Origin: an uncultured Christensenella sp.
GTDB taxonomy: Bacteria > Bacillota > Clostridia > Christensenellales > Borkfalkiaceae
DNA: 64,000 bases
NCBI GenBank assembly: GCA_910585685.1
Contig: CAJUEO010000005.1
Location: 1 to 64,000, forward strand
Direction of reading: 5' to 3'
In this document: one piece after another, positions 25,406 to 34,000 of the stretch
How the letters are laid out: each line of letters opens with the position of its first letter
How positions within the stretch are numbered: the stretch's first letter is position 1
Notes under the pieces: model-generated
The model's input: the letters and a program-made list of their open reading frames with translations, nothing else
The model's database searches: none
Told to the model about the DNA's origin: nothing
Program-made: the position numbers and the translations under genes

Positions 25406-25434
25406 TTGTAATTTTTACTTGTCTGTGATATAAT
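25406..25434 (+). promoter_or_regulatory. Promoter of the GH5 gene
   Basis: TTGTAA (25406-25411), 17-bp spacer, TATAAT (25429-25434) preceded by TGA, an extended -10. AAAGGTGG before ATG 25454 is the ribosome site. Confidence 0.6.
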
Positions 25435-25453
25435 TATTCAAAGGTGGATAACG

Positions 25454-26737
25454 ATGAAAATTTTTTTAAGAATAATTATTACAGTTGCAATTTTACCGTT
25501 TGCCGTAGCGCTGTTTCCGTTGAGCTTGACTTATTTGACTTTGGCATATTTTAATGCCAATAAACGCCCTAAACAGCGCGCCGCCGCCAACGGATTTATA
25601 CGCGCGGAAGGCAGAAACCTTTACGACGGCAATGGCAATATTTTTCAAATTAAGGGCGTAAACCTCGGGAATTGGTTTGTACCCGAAGATTGGATGTGTG
25701 TGACAACTGTCGGCAACTTCGAAACGGGCGTGTACACCCAACGTCGCGGAATTGCGGCTATGCGAAGCAACCCCAACCTATCCGAAAAACAGATTTACGA
25801 CTTGTATGAAACCTATATGCAGACGTACATAACCAAAGAGGACTTTGAAATTATTTCAAAGCTCGGACTCAACACCGTACGCATTCCGTTTACATATATG
25901 AACCTGTCCGACGACAGCAAAACTTTTAAAGCCGACGCGTTTAAATACCTTGATTGGGCAATAGAAATGTGTAAAAAGTATAACCTTTTTGCTATTTTGG
26001 ACTTACACGGCGCTCCCGGGTCGCAGAACCAAGACCAACACTCGGGTGACGACAGCGGACACAACCTTTACGGCAATGCCGAAAACCAAAACTTTACCGT
26101 TCAAATATGGGAAAAAATTGCAGACAGGTACAAGGACAATAAAACGGTTGCCGCTTACGACCTATTGAACGAGCCGCGTAAAGCGTATAAAAAGTTTGCT
26201 TCGAAACTCAACTTCGACTTTTACGACAGGCTTTACAGGGCAATCCGCAAAATAGACTTTAACCATTTAATTTTGATTGAATGTTTTACATTCCCCACGC
26301 ACGGGACGCATATCGGCAAATATAAATGGGACAACGTGTGTATGCAGTACCACATTTATAACCTCACTCCCTTTTCGCAGTTGTTTGCTTTGCGCTTTTA
26401 CAACGCGGCGCACAACTTTATGCGCTATCGTCTGCCCGTATACATCGGTGAATGGAACGCTTTTTCAAACAAGAAGGATTGGATAAAGAGCCTTGATTAT
26501 TTCGATAAAATGGGCTGGTCGTACTCGTCCTGGACATATAAAGCAAATAAATATTTTTACAGCCGCAACCTTTTAAACGCCAAAACCTCAACCTGGGGAA
26601 TTTATGAACTCGACATTGCACCCGTTGATATTTCGACGGCAAGCTATGAAGAAATATTAAACAAATACCTTCAAACAAGCACCGCCAACGCCAAAGCTTC
26701 GCTTGTATTCGACGTTTATAATCAAAGAAAATTTTAA
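25454..26737 (+). CDS. Glycoside hydrolase family 5 (glucanase-type), membrane-anchored or secreted
   Basis: 427 residues. A hydrophobic N-terminus (about 4-32) acts as anchor or uncleaved signal. The TIM barrel shows IKGVNLGNWF, GLNTVRIPFTY, the DLHGAPGSQN motif found in exo-beta-1,3-glucanase-like and related GH5 groups, acid/base Glu240 in LLNEP and nucleophile Glu333 in IGEWNAF. His299-His300 region YHIY is the usual third substrate contact. It probably cleaves beta-glucan-type or beta-glucosidic links outside the membrane. The neighbouring GH2 enzyme is cytoplasmic, so the pair may act in sequence. Confidence 0.88.
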   Translation: MKIFLRIIITVAILPFAVALFPLSLTYLTLAYFNANKRPKQRAAANGFIRAEGRNLYDGNGNIFQIKGVNLGNWFVPEDWMCVTTVGNFETGVYTQRRGIAAMRSNPNLSEKQIYDLYETYMQTYITKEDFEIISKLGLNTVRIPFTYMNLSDDSKTFKADAFKYLDWAIEMCKKYNLFAILDLHGAPGSQNQDQHSGDDSGHNLYGNAENQNFTVQIWEKIADRYKDNKTVAAYDLLNEPRKAYKKFASKLNFDFYDRLYRAIRKIDFNHLILIECFTFPTHGTHIGKYKWDNVCMQYHIYNLTPFSQLFALRFYNAAHNFMRYRLPVYIGEWNAFSNKKDWIKSLDYFDKMGWSYSSWTYKANKYFYSRNLLNAKTSTWGIYELDIAPVDISTASYEEILNKYLQTSTANAKASLVFDVYNQRKF

Positions 26738-26756
26738 TTTGCCGTTCAAAAACATA

Positions 26757-26792
26757 CAAACAGCCCCACAGTATTTGCGAGGCTGTTTTTTT
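26757..26792. terminator. Bidirectional terminator between GH5 and the rhamnose operon
   Basis: AAACAGCC and GGCTGTTT form a stem with A and T tracts on the two sides; it lies between the convergent GH5 and fucO genes. Confidence 0.8.
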
Positions 26793-26794
26793 AT

Positions 26795-27943
26795 TTAAAG
26801 TAACGATTTATACAGCCCGATAATGTCCTCTTTGGTCGGGTCTTTGGGGTTGCCGGGGCGACAAGCATCGTCCATAGCAGACTGCGCCAAAAAGTCGATA
26901 TCTTCTTCCTTAACTATGCCTTTGAGGTTCTGCGGAATACCAACGTCCTTCGAAAGAGCCGCGACCGCCTGACAAGCGGCTTTTCTCGCTTCGTCCAAAG
27001 TCATTTCATATGCGTTTTCTACGCCCATTGCCTTTGCAATATCGCGGTACTTTTCCCCCGTAGCTTCGGCGTTGTAAGCCATAACCGTGGACAGAAGTAT
27101 TGCGTTTGCCACGCCGTGCGGAGTATCGTAAACCGCGCCGAGTGCGTGCGCCATAGAGTGTACAATTCCAAGCCCTACGTTGGAAAAGCCCATACCTGCA
27201 ACGTACTGCCCGAGCGCCATACCCTCGCGACCTTGCTTTTCTCCGTTTACCGCTCCGCGCAATGAACGCGAAATTATCTCTATTGCCTTCAAATGAAACA
27301 TATCCGTCATTTCCCACGCGCCCTTGGTTATATATCCCTCTATTGCGTGAGTGAGCGCGTCCATACCCGTTGCCGCGGTCAATCCCTTGGGCATAGTTGA
27401 CATCATATCGCTGTCGACTACAGCTACTACGGGAATATCGTGCACGTCCACGCACACAAACTTGCGCTTTTTCTCAACGTCGGTTATGACGTAGTTTATT
27501 GTAACCTCCGCCGCAGTGCCTGCCGTCGTGGGAACGGCTATTATGGGCACGCTCGGCTTTTTAGTGGGAGCAACGCCTTCAAGCGAACGCACGTCCTCGA
27601 ACTCGGGGTTGTTTATAATTATGCCTATTGCCTTTGCGGTGTCCATAGACGAGCCGCCGCCTATAGCTATTATGTAGTCCGCGCCGCTCTTTTTATAAGC
27701 CGCAACTCCCGACTGCACGTTTTCAATAGTCGGGTTGGGTTTAATGTCGCTGTAAAGCTCGTAAGCAAGGTTTGCGCCATTTAAAACGTTTAAAACTTTA
27801 TCCGTAACCTTAAATTTAACGAGTTCGGGGTCGGAACAGACAAATGCTTTTTTAAGTCCGCGTCTTTCAACCTCTCCCACTATTTCCTTTATACAGCCTG
27901 CGCCGTGATAGCTTGTTTCGTTCAATACTATTCTGTTCGACAT
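26795..27943 (-). CDS. fucO: Lactaldehyde reductase / propanediol oxidoreductase (iron-dependent alcohol dehydrogenase)
   Basis: 382 residues of the iron-containing alcohol dehydrogenase family. It starts MSNRIVLNETSYHGAGCI as FucO proteins do, binds NAD through GGGSSMDTAKAIG, and holds metal with His residues in HSMAHALGAVYDTPHG. In rhamnose breakdown it reduces L-lactaldehyde, the product of RhaD, to 1,2-propanediol and regenerates NAD under anaerobic conditions. ATG 27943 is preferred over GTG 27958 because AGAGGTGA lies just upstream. It is the last gene of the rhamnose operon. Confidence 0.93.
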   Translation of the reverse strand: MSNRIVLNETSYHGAGCIKEIVGEVERRGLKKAFVCSDPELVKFKVTDKVLNVLNGANLAYELYSDIKPNPTIENVQSGVAAYKKSGADYIIAIGGGSSMDTAKAIGIIINNPEFEDVRSLEGVAPTKKPSVPIIAVPTTAGTAAEVTINYVITDVEKKRKFVCVDVHDIPVVAVVDSDMMSTMPKGLTAATGMDALTHAIEGYITKGAWEMTDMFHLKAIEIISRSLRGAVNGEKQGREGMALGQYVAGMGFSNVGLGIVHSMAHALGAVYDTPHGVANAILLSTVMAYNAEATGEKYRDIAKAMGVENAYEMTLDEARKAACQAVAALSKDVGIPQNLKGIVKEEDIDFLAQSAMDDACRPGNPKDPTKEDIIGLYKSLL

Positions 27944-27954
27944 ATTCTCACCTC

Positions 27955-28785
27955 TCACTTAATATTTAAAAAATCTTTGCGGTAATTGCACTTAAACAGC
28001 TCGGCAAGCTGCTGCATCTGCTCGTCTTTAATGGTGTTGATTCTCGGCAAATGCGCGGTAAGCATATAAATTTGCGCCGCCTTTTCCACCGTTTCTATTA
28101 AACCGAACGTTTCGTCCATTGTCTTGCCTGCGCCGTATATGCCGTGCATTGCCCAGATTACTAGGCGGAACTCTTCCATCTTCTTTGAAGTTGCCTCGCC
28201 TATACTGTTTGTGCCGCACAGCATCCACGGCAGTATGCCGACGCCGTCGGGAAAAACCGCTATACACTCGGTACACATCTCCCAAAGCGTGTGCGTGAAC
28301 TTTTTCTCGTCCAGCTCGTGAACATAGTTCATTGCGAGCGTATGCGTGGGGTGACTGTGCATTACCACCCTGTTTTCGGGGTCTGCTTTAAGCCGAGCCA
28401 TGTGGCACATTAAATGCGCCGGCAGCTCGCTGGTAGTTCTGCCGCCGTCCTTATATCCCCACAGCAGTTCAACTCCGTTTTTAGCTATTCTGACTATACC
28501 CAAATTTGTTTCGGGGTCGTCCTTTACGTTCTTGAAGTATTTGCCCGTGCCCGTCACTATAAATATCTTGCCTAAAAGCGGCGTTACGTCAAACTCGGCG
28601 GCGTTTACTCCTGCAAGCGGTATCGTGCGTATCACTTTGTTAATATCGAGATACTCCGCCATTTCGTTTTCGTCCAACATATAGCTAATGTTTCCGCCGT
28701 TGCGCTCGTCCCAGCCCAAACGGTACATATTCGACGTTGTCTTGCACATCTCTATCACAAACGGCGCTTTAATTATGTCCTTCAT
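27955..28785 (-). CDS. rhaD: Rhamnulose-1-phosphate aldolase
   Basis: 276 residues of the class II aldolase family. The zinc ligands are in HSHPTH (two His) and in MHGIYGAG. It splits L-rhamnulose 1-phosphate into dihydroxyacetone phosphate and L-lactaldehyde. It overlaps rhaA by 4 bases and ends 11 bases before fucO, so the operon is translated as a coupled unit. Confidence 0.95.
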   Translation of the reverse strand: MKDIIKAPFVIEMCKTTSNMYRLGWDERNGGNISYMLDENEMAEYLDINKVIRTIPLAGVNAAEFDVTPLLGKIFIVTGTGKYFKNVKDDPETNLGIVRIAKNGVELLWGYKDGGRTTSELPAHLMCHMARLKADPENRVVMHSHPTHTLAMNYVHELDEKKFTHTLWEMCTECIAVFPDGVGILPWMLCGTNSIGEATSKKMEEFRLVIWAMHGIYGAGKTMDETFGLIETVEKAAQIYMLTAHLPRINTIKDEQMQQLAELFKCNYRKDFLNIK

Positions 28786-30008
28786 CTCTTACTTAACACC
28801 TCTCTCTCGTATTCCTTGATTTCAGTCAGATAATCTTCCTTCATTTGCTCTCTTTTGAGATACTCTTTCCATACCGTGCCGAATGCAAGCGTTGCGTATT
28901 CTTCCTGCTTTACCATAAGAGCAGTAAAATCGGATTTTTCCTGTAACGCCTTCAACTCTTCGTGATTTATAAGTAGCGCATATAACAGCGCCTTTTGCAT
29001 TGCTCTCTGCCCCGTTACCCACGCGGAAAGCCTGTTTATGCTCGCGTCGAAATAGTCCAAACCTATAAGCACTTTATCCGTTGCATTATTTCTGACTATC
29101 TCTTTGGCAATTTCTTTGAGTTCGTCCTCGAATAACACGACGTGGTCGCTGTCCCAACGAACGCCCCTCGTAACGTGCAAAGCCACTTTATCGTAAAAAG
29201 CAAGCAATGCAGGAATTTTATCCGAAACATATTCAAGCGGATGATAGTGACCGTTATCCAAAAGACAGCAGATATTATTCTTTGCCGCGTAGTTCTGATA
29301 GAACTCGTTGCTGCCCACGGTATAGCTTTCAACGCCTATGCCGAACACCTTGCTCTCTACGGCTACTATCACTTTCTCTCTATCGTAATTCAATTTTAAA
29401 ATTTCGTCAAGTGATTTCTTTAACCTTAACCTCGGAGTAAGTCTATCCGCAGGTACGTCTTTATAGCCGTCGGGTATCCAGATATTCAGACAACTGTGGC
29501 TCTGCATTTCCCTCGCAAAATATTCCGCTATTCTTATGCTCGCTTTACAGTGCTCTACCCAGAATTTTCTTATACTTTCATCGGGAGAGGACAGCGTCAA
29601 TCCGTCCTTTACGTTTTTATGGCTGAACATTGTGGGGTTAAAATCAATACCGTCCAAGCCAAGCTCTTTTGCAAATTTTACCCACTCGGCAAAATGCTTC
29701 GGTTCATACTTATCTCTGTCCACTTCCGCACCAACAGCATAGCTCGCGTGCAGGTTCAATCTCTTTTTGCCGGGCATAAGCGAGAACGCCTTTTTTATAT
29801 CCGCTTTAAGCTCTTCAAAGTTTCTTGCTCTGCCTGGATAGTTGCCCGTCGTCTGTATTCCGCCGCTCAAAGCTCCGCCGCCGTCCAAGCCCACTACGTC
29901 GTCACCCTGCCAACAGTGAATTGACACGGGTATATCCCTTAACGAAGCTATTGCCGCCTCGGTATCGATACCGTATGCAGCATATTCTTTCTTTGCGTCA
30001 CTATACAT
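28782..30008 (-). CDS. rhaA: L-rhamnose isomerase
   Basis: 408 residues, normal length. Typical stretches are SIHCWQGDDV near the start, the metal-binding GLDGIDFNPTMFSHK, LLDNGHYHP and HVTRGVRWDSDHV. It converts L-rhamnose to L-rhamnulose with a divalent metal. The start overlaps the end of rhaB by 8 bases. Confidence 0.96.
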   Translation of the reverse strand: MYSDAKKEYAAYGIDTEAAIASLRDIPVSIHCWQGDDVVGLDGGGALSGGIQTTGNYPGRARNFEELKADIKKAFSLMPGKKRLNLHASYAVGAEVDRDKYEPKHFAEWVKFAKELGLDGIDFNPTMFSHKNVKDGLTLSSPDESIRKFWVEHCKASIRIAEYFAREMQSHSCLNIWIPDGYKDVPADRLTPRLRLKKSLDEILKLNYDREKVIVAVESKVFGIGVESYTVGSNEFYQNYAAKNNICCLLDNGHYHPLEYVSDKIPALLAFYDKVALHVTRGVRWDSDHVVLFEDELKEIAKEIVRNNATDKVLIGLDYFDASINRLSAWVTGQRAMQKALLYALLINHEELKALQEKSDFTALMVKQEEYATLAFGTVWKEYLKREQMKEDYLTEIKEYEREVLSKR

Positions 30009-31323
30009 ATTGTTTACCTCTTTTAATTTGCTGTTTTATATTTCCAAGCGCGCTTGCCTCTATGGGCAAAGCTATCACCCGTACTTTACACTGTCTTTCC
30101 GTAAGCTCGTTTAACAGCTCGTTCTTTGCGCCGCCGCCTACTATATAGAGCTTGTCGAACGTTTTGCCCGTATTCTCGCTCAATTCTTTTAACGCCTCGC
30201 AGTAGCTTTGCGCCAAACTATTGAACGCACAGCGGTAATAGTCACCCGTCGTTACAGGTCCATTTTTACCTTCAAAACTGCTGTCAAATGCCGCTTTCAT
30301 ACTCTCGGGTGCGAGAAACTTTTCCTCATTGACCCCCACATATCCCTCAAATACGCTCGTTTTTGCCTCGGCTACTATCTCCGTAAACGACTTATCGGGG
30401 CTCAACTCATCCTTCAGCCTGTTTACCACCCACATTCCCATTATGTTTTTCTGGTATCGGTAATAGCCTATGCCGCCCTCGTTGGAGTAGTTGGCTTTTA
30501 AGCTGTTTTCGTCCGTTATAGCTCTGTCCACCTTTATCCCGAGCAGCGACCAGGTGCCGCTGGAAATATACGGGCTGTCGTCAGGCATCGGTATGCCCTC
30601 GACTGCGCTTGCCGTATCGTGAGTTGCGCAAAGCACCACTTTTGTACTGCCTCCGACCTCGCGACACACGTCGCTTTTCAACATTCCGACCTCGTTACCC
30701 GGCATATATAGCTCGGTGAACAGTCTTTGAGGAAAATTGAGCCTGTCTATTATCTGTCTGTCGTACTCACCTGTCCGAGCGTTTACCAAGCCTGTCGTAG
30801 TGGCGTTTGTGTATTCGCGCTTCTTTACGCCCGTAAGTATATAATTGAGATATTCTGGTATCATTAAAAAGTCTGTCGCTTGTTCAAGCCTGCCGCTCTT
30901 TAAATCTTCGTATAACTGATAAATTGTATTGAAGGGCTGAAACTGTATGCCCGTTCTTTTGTATAATTGCCTGAATGCTATAATTTTGTGCACTTCGCTT
31001 ATTGCTTGCTCGGTGCGGTTATCTCTGTACGCATAGCAGGGAGCTATTGCCTCGGACTCGTTCATAAGAATGTAGTCCACTCCCCAGCTGTCTATGGCTA
31101 AGGACTCTAATTCTCCGTACTTTACAAACGCTGCCTTTATACCAAGCTTTACGCTTTCGACAAGCTCGGGTATGTCCCAGACCAAATGTCCCGAACTTTG
31201 CTTTACTCCGTTCTTAAAGCGATAAACCTCGTCCGTCTTTATCTCTCCGTCGACTTCCCAGCCGACTATATGCCGACCGCTCGACGCACCGATATCTATA
31301 GTTAAATAATATGTCCTTTTCAT
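30001..31323 (-). CDS. rhaB: Rhamnulokinase
   Basis: 440 residues of the FGGY kinase family with the ATP-phosphate motif DIGASSGRHIVG at the start, WGVDYILM (substrate Asp) near 79 and the C-terminal nucleotide motif IVGGGAKNELL. It phosphorylates L-rhamnulose. It is somewhat shorter than the roughly 480-residue Escherichia coli enzyme but all motifs are present. It overlaps the rhamnosidase gene by 4 bases (ATGA). Confidence 0.94.
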   Translation of the reverse strand: MKRTYYLTIDIGASSGRHIVGWEVDGEIKTDEVYRFKNGVKQSSGHLVWDIPELVESVKLGIKAAFVKYGELESLAIDSWGVDYILMNESEAIAPCYAYRDNRTEQAISEVHKIIAFRQLYKRTGIQFQPFNTIYQLYEDLKSGRLEQATDFLMIPEYLNYILTGVKKREYTNATTTGLVNARTGEYDRQIIDRLNFPQRLFTELYMPGNEVGMLKSDVCREVGGSTKVVLCATHDTASAVEGIPMPDDSPYISSGTWSLLGIKVDRAITDENSLKANYSNEGGIGYYRYQKNIMGMWVVNRLKDELSPDKSFTEIVAEAKTSVFEGYVGVNEEKFLAPESMKAAFDSSFEGKNGPVTTGDYYRCAFNSLAQSYCEALKELSENTGKTFDKLYIVGGGAKNELLNELTERQCKVRVIALPIEASALGNIKQQIKRGKQYV

Positions 31324-33863
31324 AGCTTGACCGAATACTCGTGTTCTCCCACCTCGGCTTTTTCGCGCGTTCCGTTCGGCAGAACTACTTGCGCCTCGGT
31401 GCCGAAAGGTACAAAAATTTTAAGCTTAAACTCTCCGTTCCCGACACTCCAGCTACAAGAAATTTTGCCGTAAGGGGTTTGCACCTCACCCTTTGCGTAC
31501 GTCAAATCCCCACCGATTACGGGAGCCACGCAAAATGTCTTATATCCTCCCGACGTGGGCTCGACGCCCAATATGCGCCTGTATAAAAAGTCACCTACCG
31601 AGCCGAAGCCGTAATGGTTGAATGAAATCATTCCGCCCGTGCCGTCGTTGCCTATTCTGCAAACGCCGTCCTCGTCAAGCCCGTCCCAACGCTCCCAAAC
31701 CGTCGTTGCGCCGACCTTGACCTCGTACAGCCAGCTGGGACATTTTGTATTTAAAAGCATTTTGTACGCAACGTCGGCATAGCCGTTGTCGGCAAGCGCA
31801 AACAGTATGTAAGGCGTGCCGGGGAAACCAGTACCTATACAGTAGTTGTTCTTTTCAATTAGTTTTACAAGATTTTCTGCCGCCTTTTTTCTTTGATTTT
31901 CGGGGAACATATTGAAATAAAGCGGTAAAACGTAAGCCGTCTGAAATTCGTTTTTCAGCTTTCCGTTCCTGTCGGTAAGAATTGAAACATAGGCGTCGCA
32001 CACTTTGGAATTAATTTCAGCGTAATATTTCGCGTCCCTTTCGTTTCCCAAAATGGTAGCTATTTTCGAAAGCAGACCGCTTGTTGCAGCAAGCGAAGCC
32101 GTTCCCGTCCACTTGCAGCGCGCCTGCCATTGTCCCATTTGGGGAACGTCGGGCGCGACCCAATCGCCGAACTGCATAGAGGGAATGTCGCTCCATATAT
32201 AGCGGTGCTTGCCTATGCCGATATTTGCCCAAAATTTGCAGGCTTTGACGTACTTTTTCATGGTTTGATAGTTTGCTTTGAGTACGCCTATATCACCGTA
32301 AGCAAGATACATAGCCCAGGGCACAAATATGCAGGCGTCACCCCAGAATGCTATAGCTTTTTTAGGCATAGTGGCAGGGAAACCATAGCCCTGCACGGGT
32401 ACCGTGTTCGGAATGCCTCCGTGACGGGTTTGCTCGCTGCGAACGTCCCTCAACCATTTATTGAGAAACCTTGCCATATCGAAGTTGTAACAAGCCGTCT
32501 GTGCAAATATCGCAATATCTCCCGTCCAGCCCATGCGCTCGTCACGCTGAGGGCAGTCGGTGGGAATATCGACAAAATTTGATTTGCCGCTCCAACAGAT
32601 GTTGCTTTGAAGCTTGTTTATAAGTTGATTCGAACACTCGAACGTGCCGTTTTCCCCAAGCTCGGAGTACAACGCGACAGACTTGATTTCCAAATCCTTT
32701 TCTTCAACGCCCGTCACTCCGACGTAGCGATAGCCCATATACGTCATTCTCGGCATATATTTCTGAACGCCGTCGCGGCAAATATATTCTAATCGGCACT
32801 TAGCCGAACGCAGAAACACAGTGTTGAGTTCCCCCGTTTCGGTAAGCACTTCGGCATGGCGGACAATAATCTTTTGTCCGCTTTTCCCGTTTACTTTAAA
32901 GCGAACCACTCCGGCAAGGTTTTGACCGAAGTCGTATATAAGCTCTCCGCTTGCAACTTTTTTTACTGAAAGAGGTTTGAACACCTCGTGCGATTTGACA
33001 AGCGAGCCGTAAGTCGCAACAAGCTCGGGCTTGATTTTTACCTTTTCAATTGCCGCCTTTATCCATTTAATATTGTTTTCATCTATGCGAGCGTCAAATA
33101 TTTCCCCGTCGTAGAACTCGGCAAATAAAACTTTGCCCTGACGGGTAACTTCCCAAGTTTCGTCCGTTGAAATGACCTCGCTTGTTCCGTCGTCATATAT
33201 CAATCTCAATTCCGCCAAAAGCGCCTGTCTGTCCGCCGTTACCCTGTTTTTTCTGGTAAACACAAAAGCACCGACAGCCCAACCGCCTGCGACGGTAAAA
33301 ATGAGTGTGTTTTCGTCTTTAATTTGTTTTGTAATATCATAGACCTGATACTGCAGCTGATGAGCATAGGACGTAAAACCGGGTGCAAAAAAGTCGTCCC
33401 CAATCTTTTGTCCGTTAAGCTCGGGCTCGTAAATACCGAGAGCCGTACAGTACAGTTTAGCCGATTTTATTGCCTTTGCAGGCTTAAACCTTTTTCTGAA
33501 AGTCAAAGGCACGGGAGAAGTTTTGGGTTGAGTAAACTTATAGCTTGCGTCCGTTATCCACTTTCCGTGCCAGGGCGCGCCCATTCTTCCCGTTGAAAAA
33601 TTTACGGTTGAGCACAATTCTTCGTTTTCCGAAGTTTGTATATAAAGCTTTGCGGTATAGTCCGTAAAGGGCTTTAACGGGTTACCGGAATACTTTACAG
33701 CCGTACAATCTTTTGCCGCAAAGCGCTGTCCGTCCACTTCGATTTCAGCAATTTGAATATCCGTCGGTCTATCCGAAGATAAAATATACGAAAAAGTGGG
33801 TTGACCGTTGTCTGTAACGCAGCCGCTTTCAAGATTTTCACACCTGAATTTTTCTATCCTCAT
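31320..33863 (-). CDS. Alpha-L-rhamnosidase (GH78), intracellular
   Basis: 847 residues, no signal peptide. N-terminal Ig-like and beta-sandwich domains (about 1-390) precede an (alpha/alpha)6 barrel (about 405-760) and a C-terminal beta domain. The conserved motif DCPQRDERMGWTGD spans 436-449; by homology Glu442 is the general acid. It releases terminal L-rhamnose from small glycosides, feeding the kinase-isomerase-aldolase genes that follow. It is the first gene of the operon. GGAG lies 9 bases before ATG 33863. Lack of a signal peptide means rhamnosides must be imported, yet no transporter gene is in the operon. Confidence 0.95.
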   Translation of the reverse strand: MRIEKFRCENLESGCVTDNGQPTFSYILSSDRPTDIQIAEIEVDGQRFAAKDCTAVKYSGNPLKPFTDYTAKLYIQTSENEELCSTVNFSTGRMGAPWHGKWITDASYKFTQPKTSPVPLTFRKRFKPAKAIKSAKLYCTALGIYEPELNGQKIGDDFFAPGFTSYAHQLQYQVYDITKQIKDENTLIFTVAGGWAVGAFVFTRKNRVTADRQALLAELRLIYDDGTSEVISTDETWEVTRQGKVLFAEFYDGEIFDARIDENNIKWIKAAIEKVKIKPELVATYGSLVKSHEVFKPLSVKKVASGELIYDFGQNLAGVVRFKVNGKSGQKIIVRHAEVLTETGELNTVFLRSAKCRLEYICRDGVQKYMPRMTYMGYRYVGVTGVEEKDLEIKSVALYSELGENGTFECSNQLINKLQSNICWSGKSNFVDIPTDCPQRDERMGWTGDIAIFAQTACYNFDMARFLNKWLRDVRSEQTRHGGIPNTVPVQGYGFPATMPKKAIAFWGDACIFVPWAMYLAYGDIGVLKANYQTMKKYVKACKFWANIGIGKHRYIWSDIPSMQFGDWVAPDVPQMGQWQARCKWTGTASLAATSGLLSKIATILGNERDAKYYAEINSKVCDAYVSILTDRNGKLKNEFQTAYVLPLYFNMFPENQRKKAAENLVKLIEKNNYCIGTGFPGTPYILFALADNGYADVAYKMLLNTKCPSWLYEVKVGATTVWERWDGLDEDGVCRIGNDGTGGMISFNHYGFGSVGDFLYRRILGVEPTSGGYKTFCVAPVIGGDLTYAKGEVQTPYGKISCSWSVGNGEFKLKIFVPFGTEAQVVLPNGTREKAEVGEHEYSVKL

Positions 33864-33916
33864 ATTTTCTTCTCCGCCATATCTTATTTTGTAAACAGTT
33901 TTTTCTCCAACCCGTG

Positions 33917-33965
33917 TTTATCACGCGCTTCCCACAAGATAAAACTTGCGAAAAGCGGTGATAAA
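33917..33965. promoter_or_regulatory. Imperfect inverted repeat upstream of the rhamnosidase operon
   Basis: TTTATCACGCGCTT (33917-33930) and AAGCGGTGATAAA (33953-33965) are near-complementary arms 22 bases apart, in the 137-base gap before the rhamnosidase. This could be an operator for a rhamnose or catabolite regulator or a leader hairpin. No clear promoter was found; TTGGAG and TAAGAT on the minus strand are a weak candidate. Confidence 0.4.
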
Positions 33966-34000
33966 TCGGAAGGAAAAATGTTAATGAGTGAGTAATTTAA

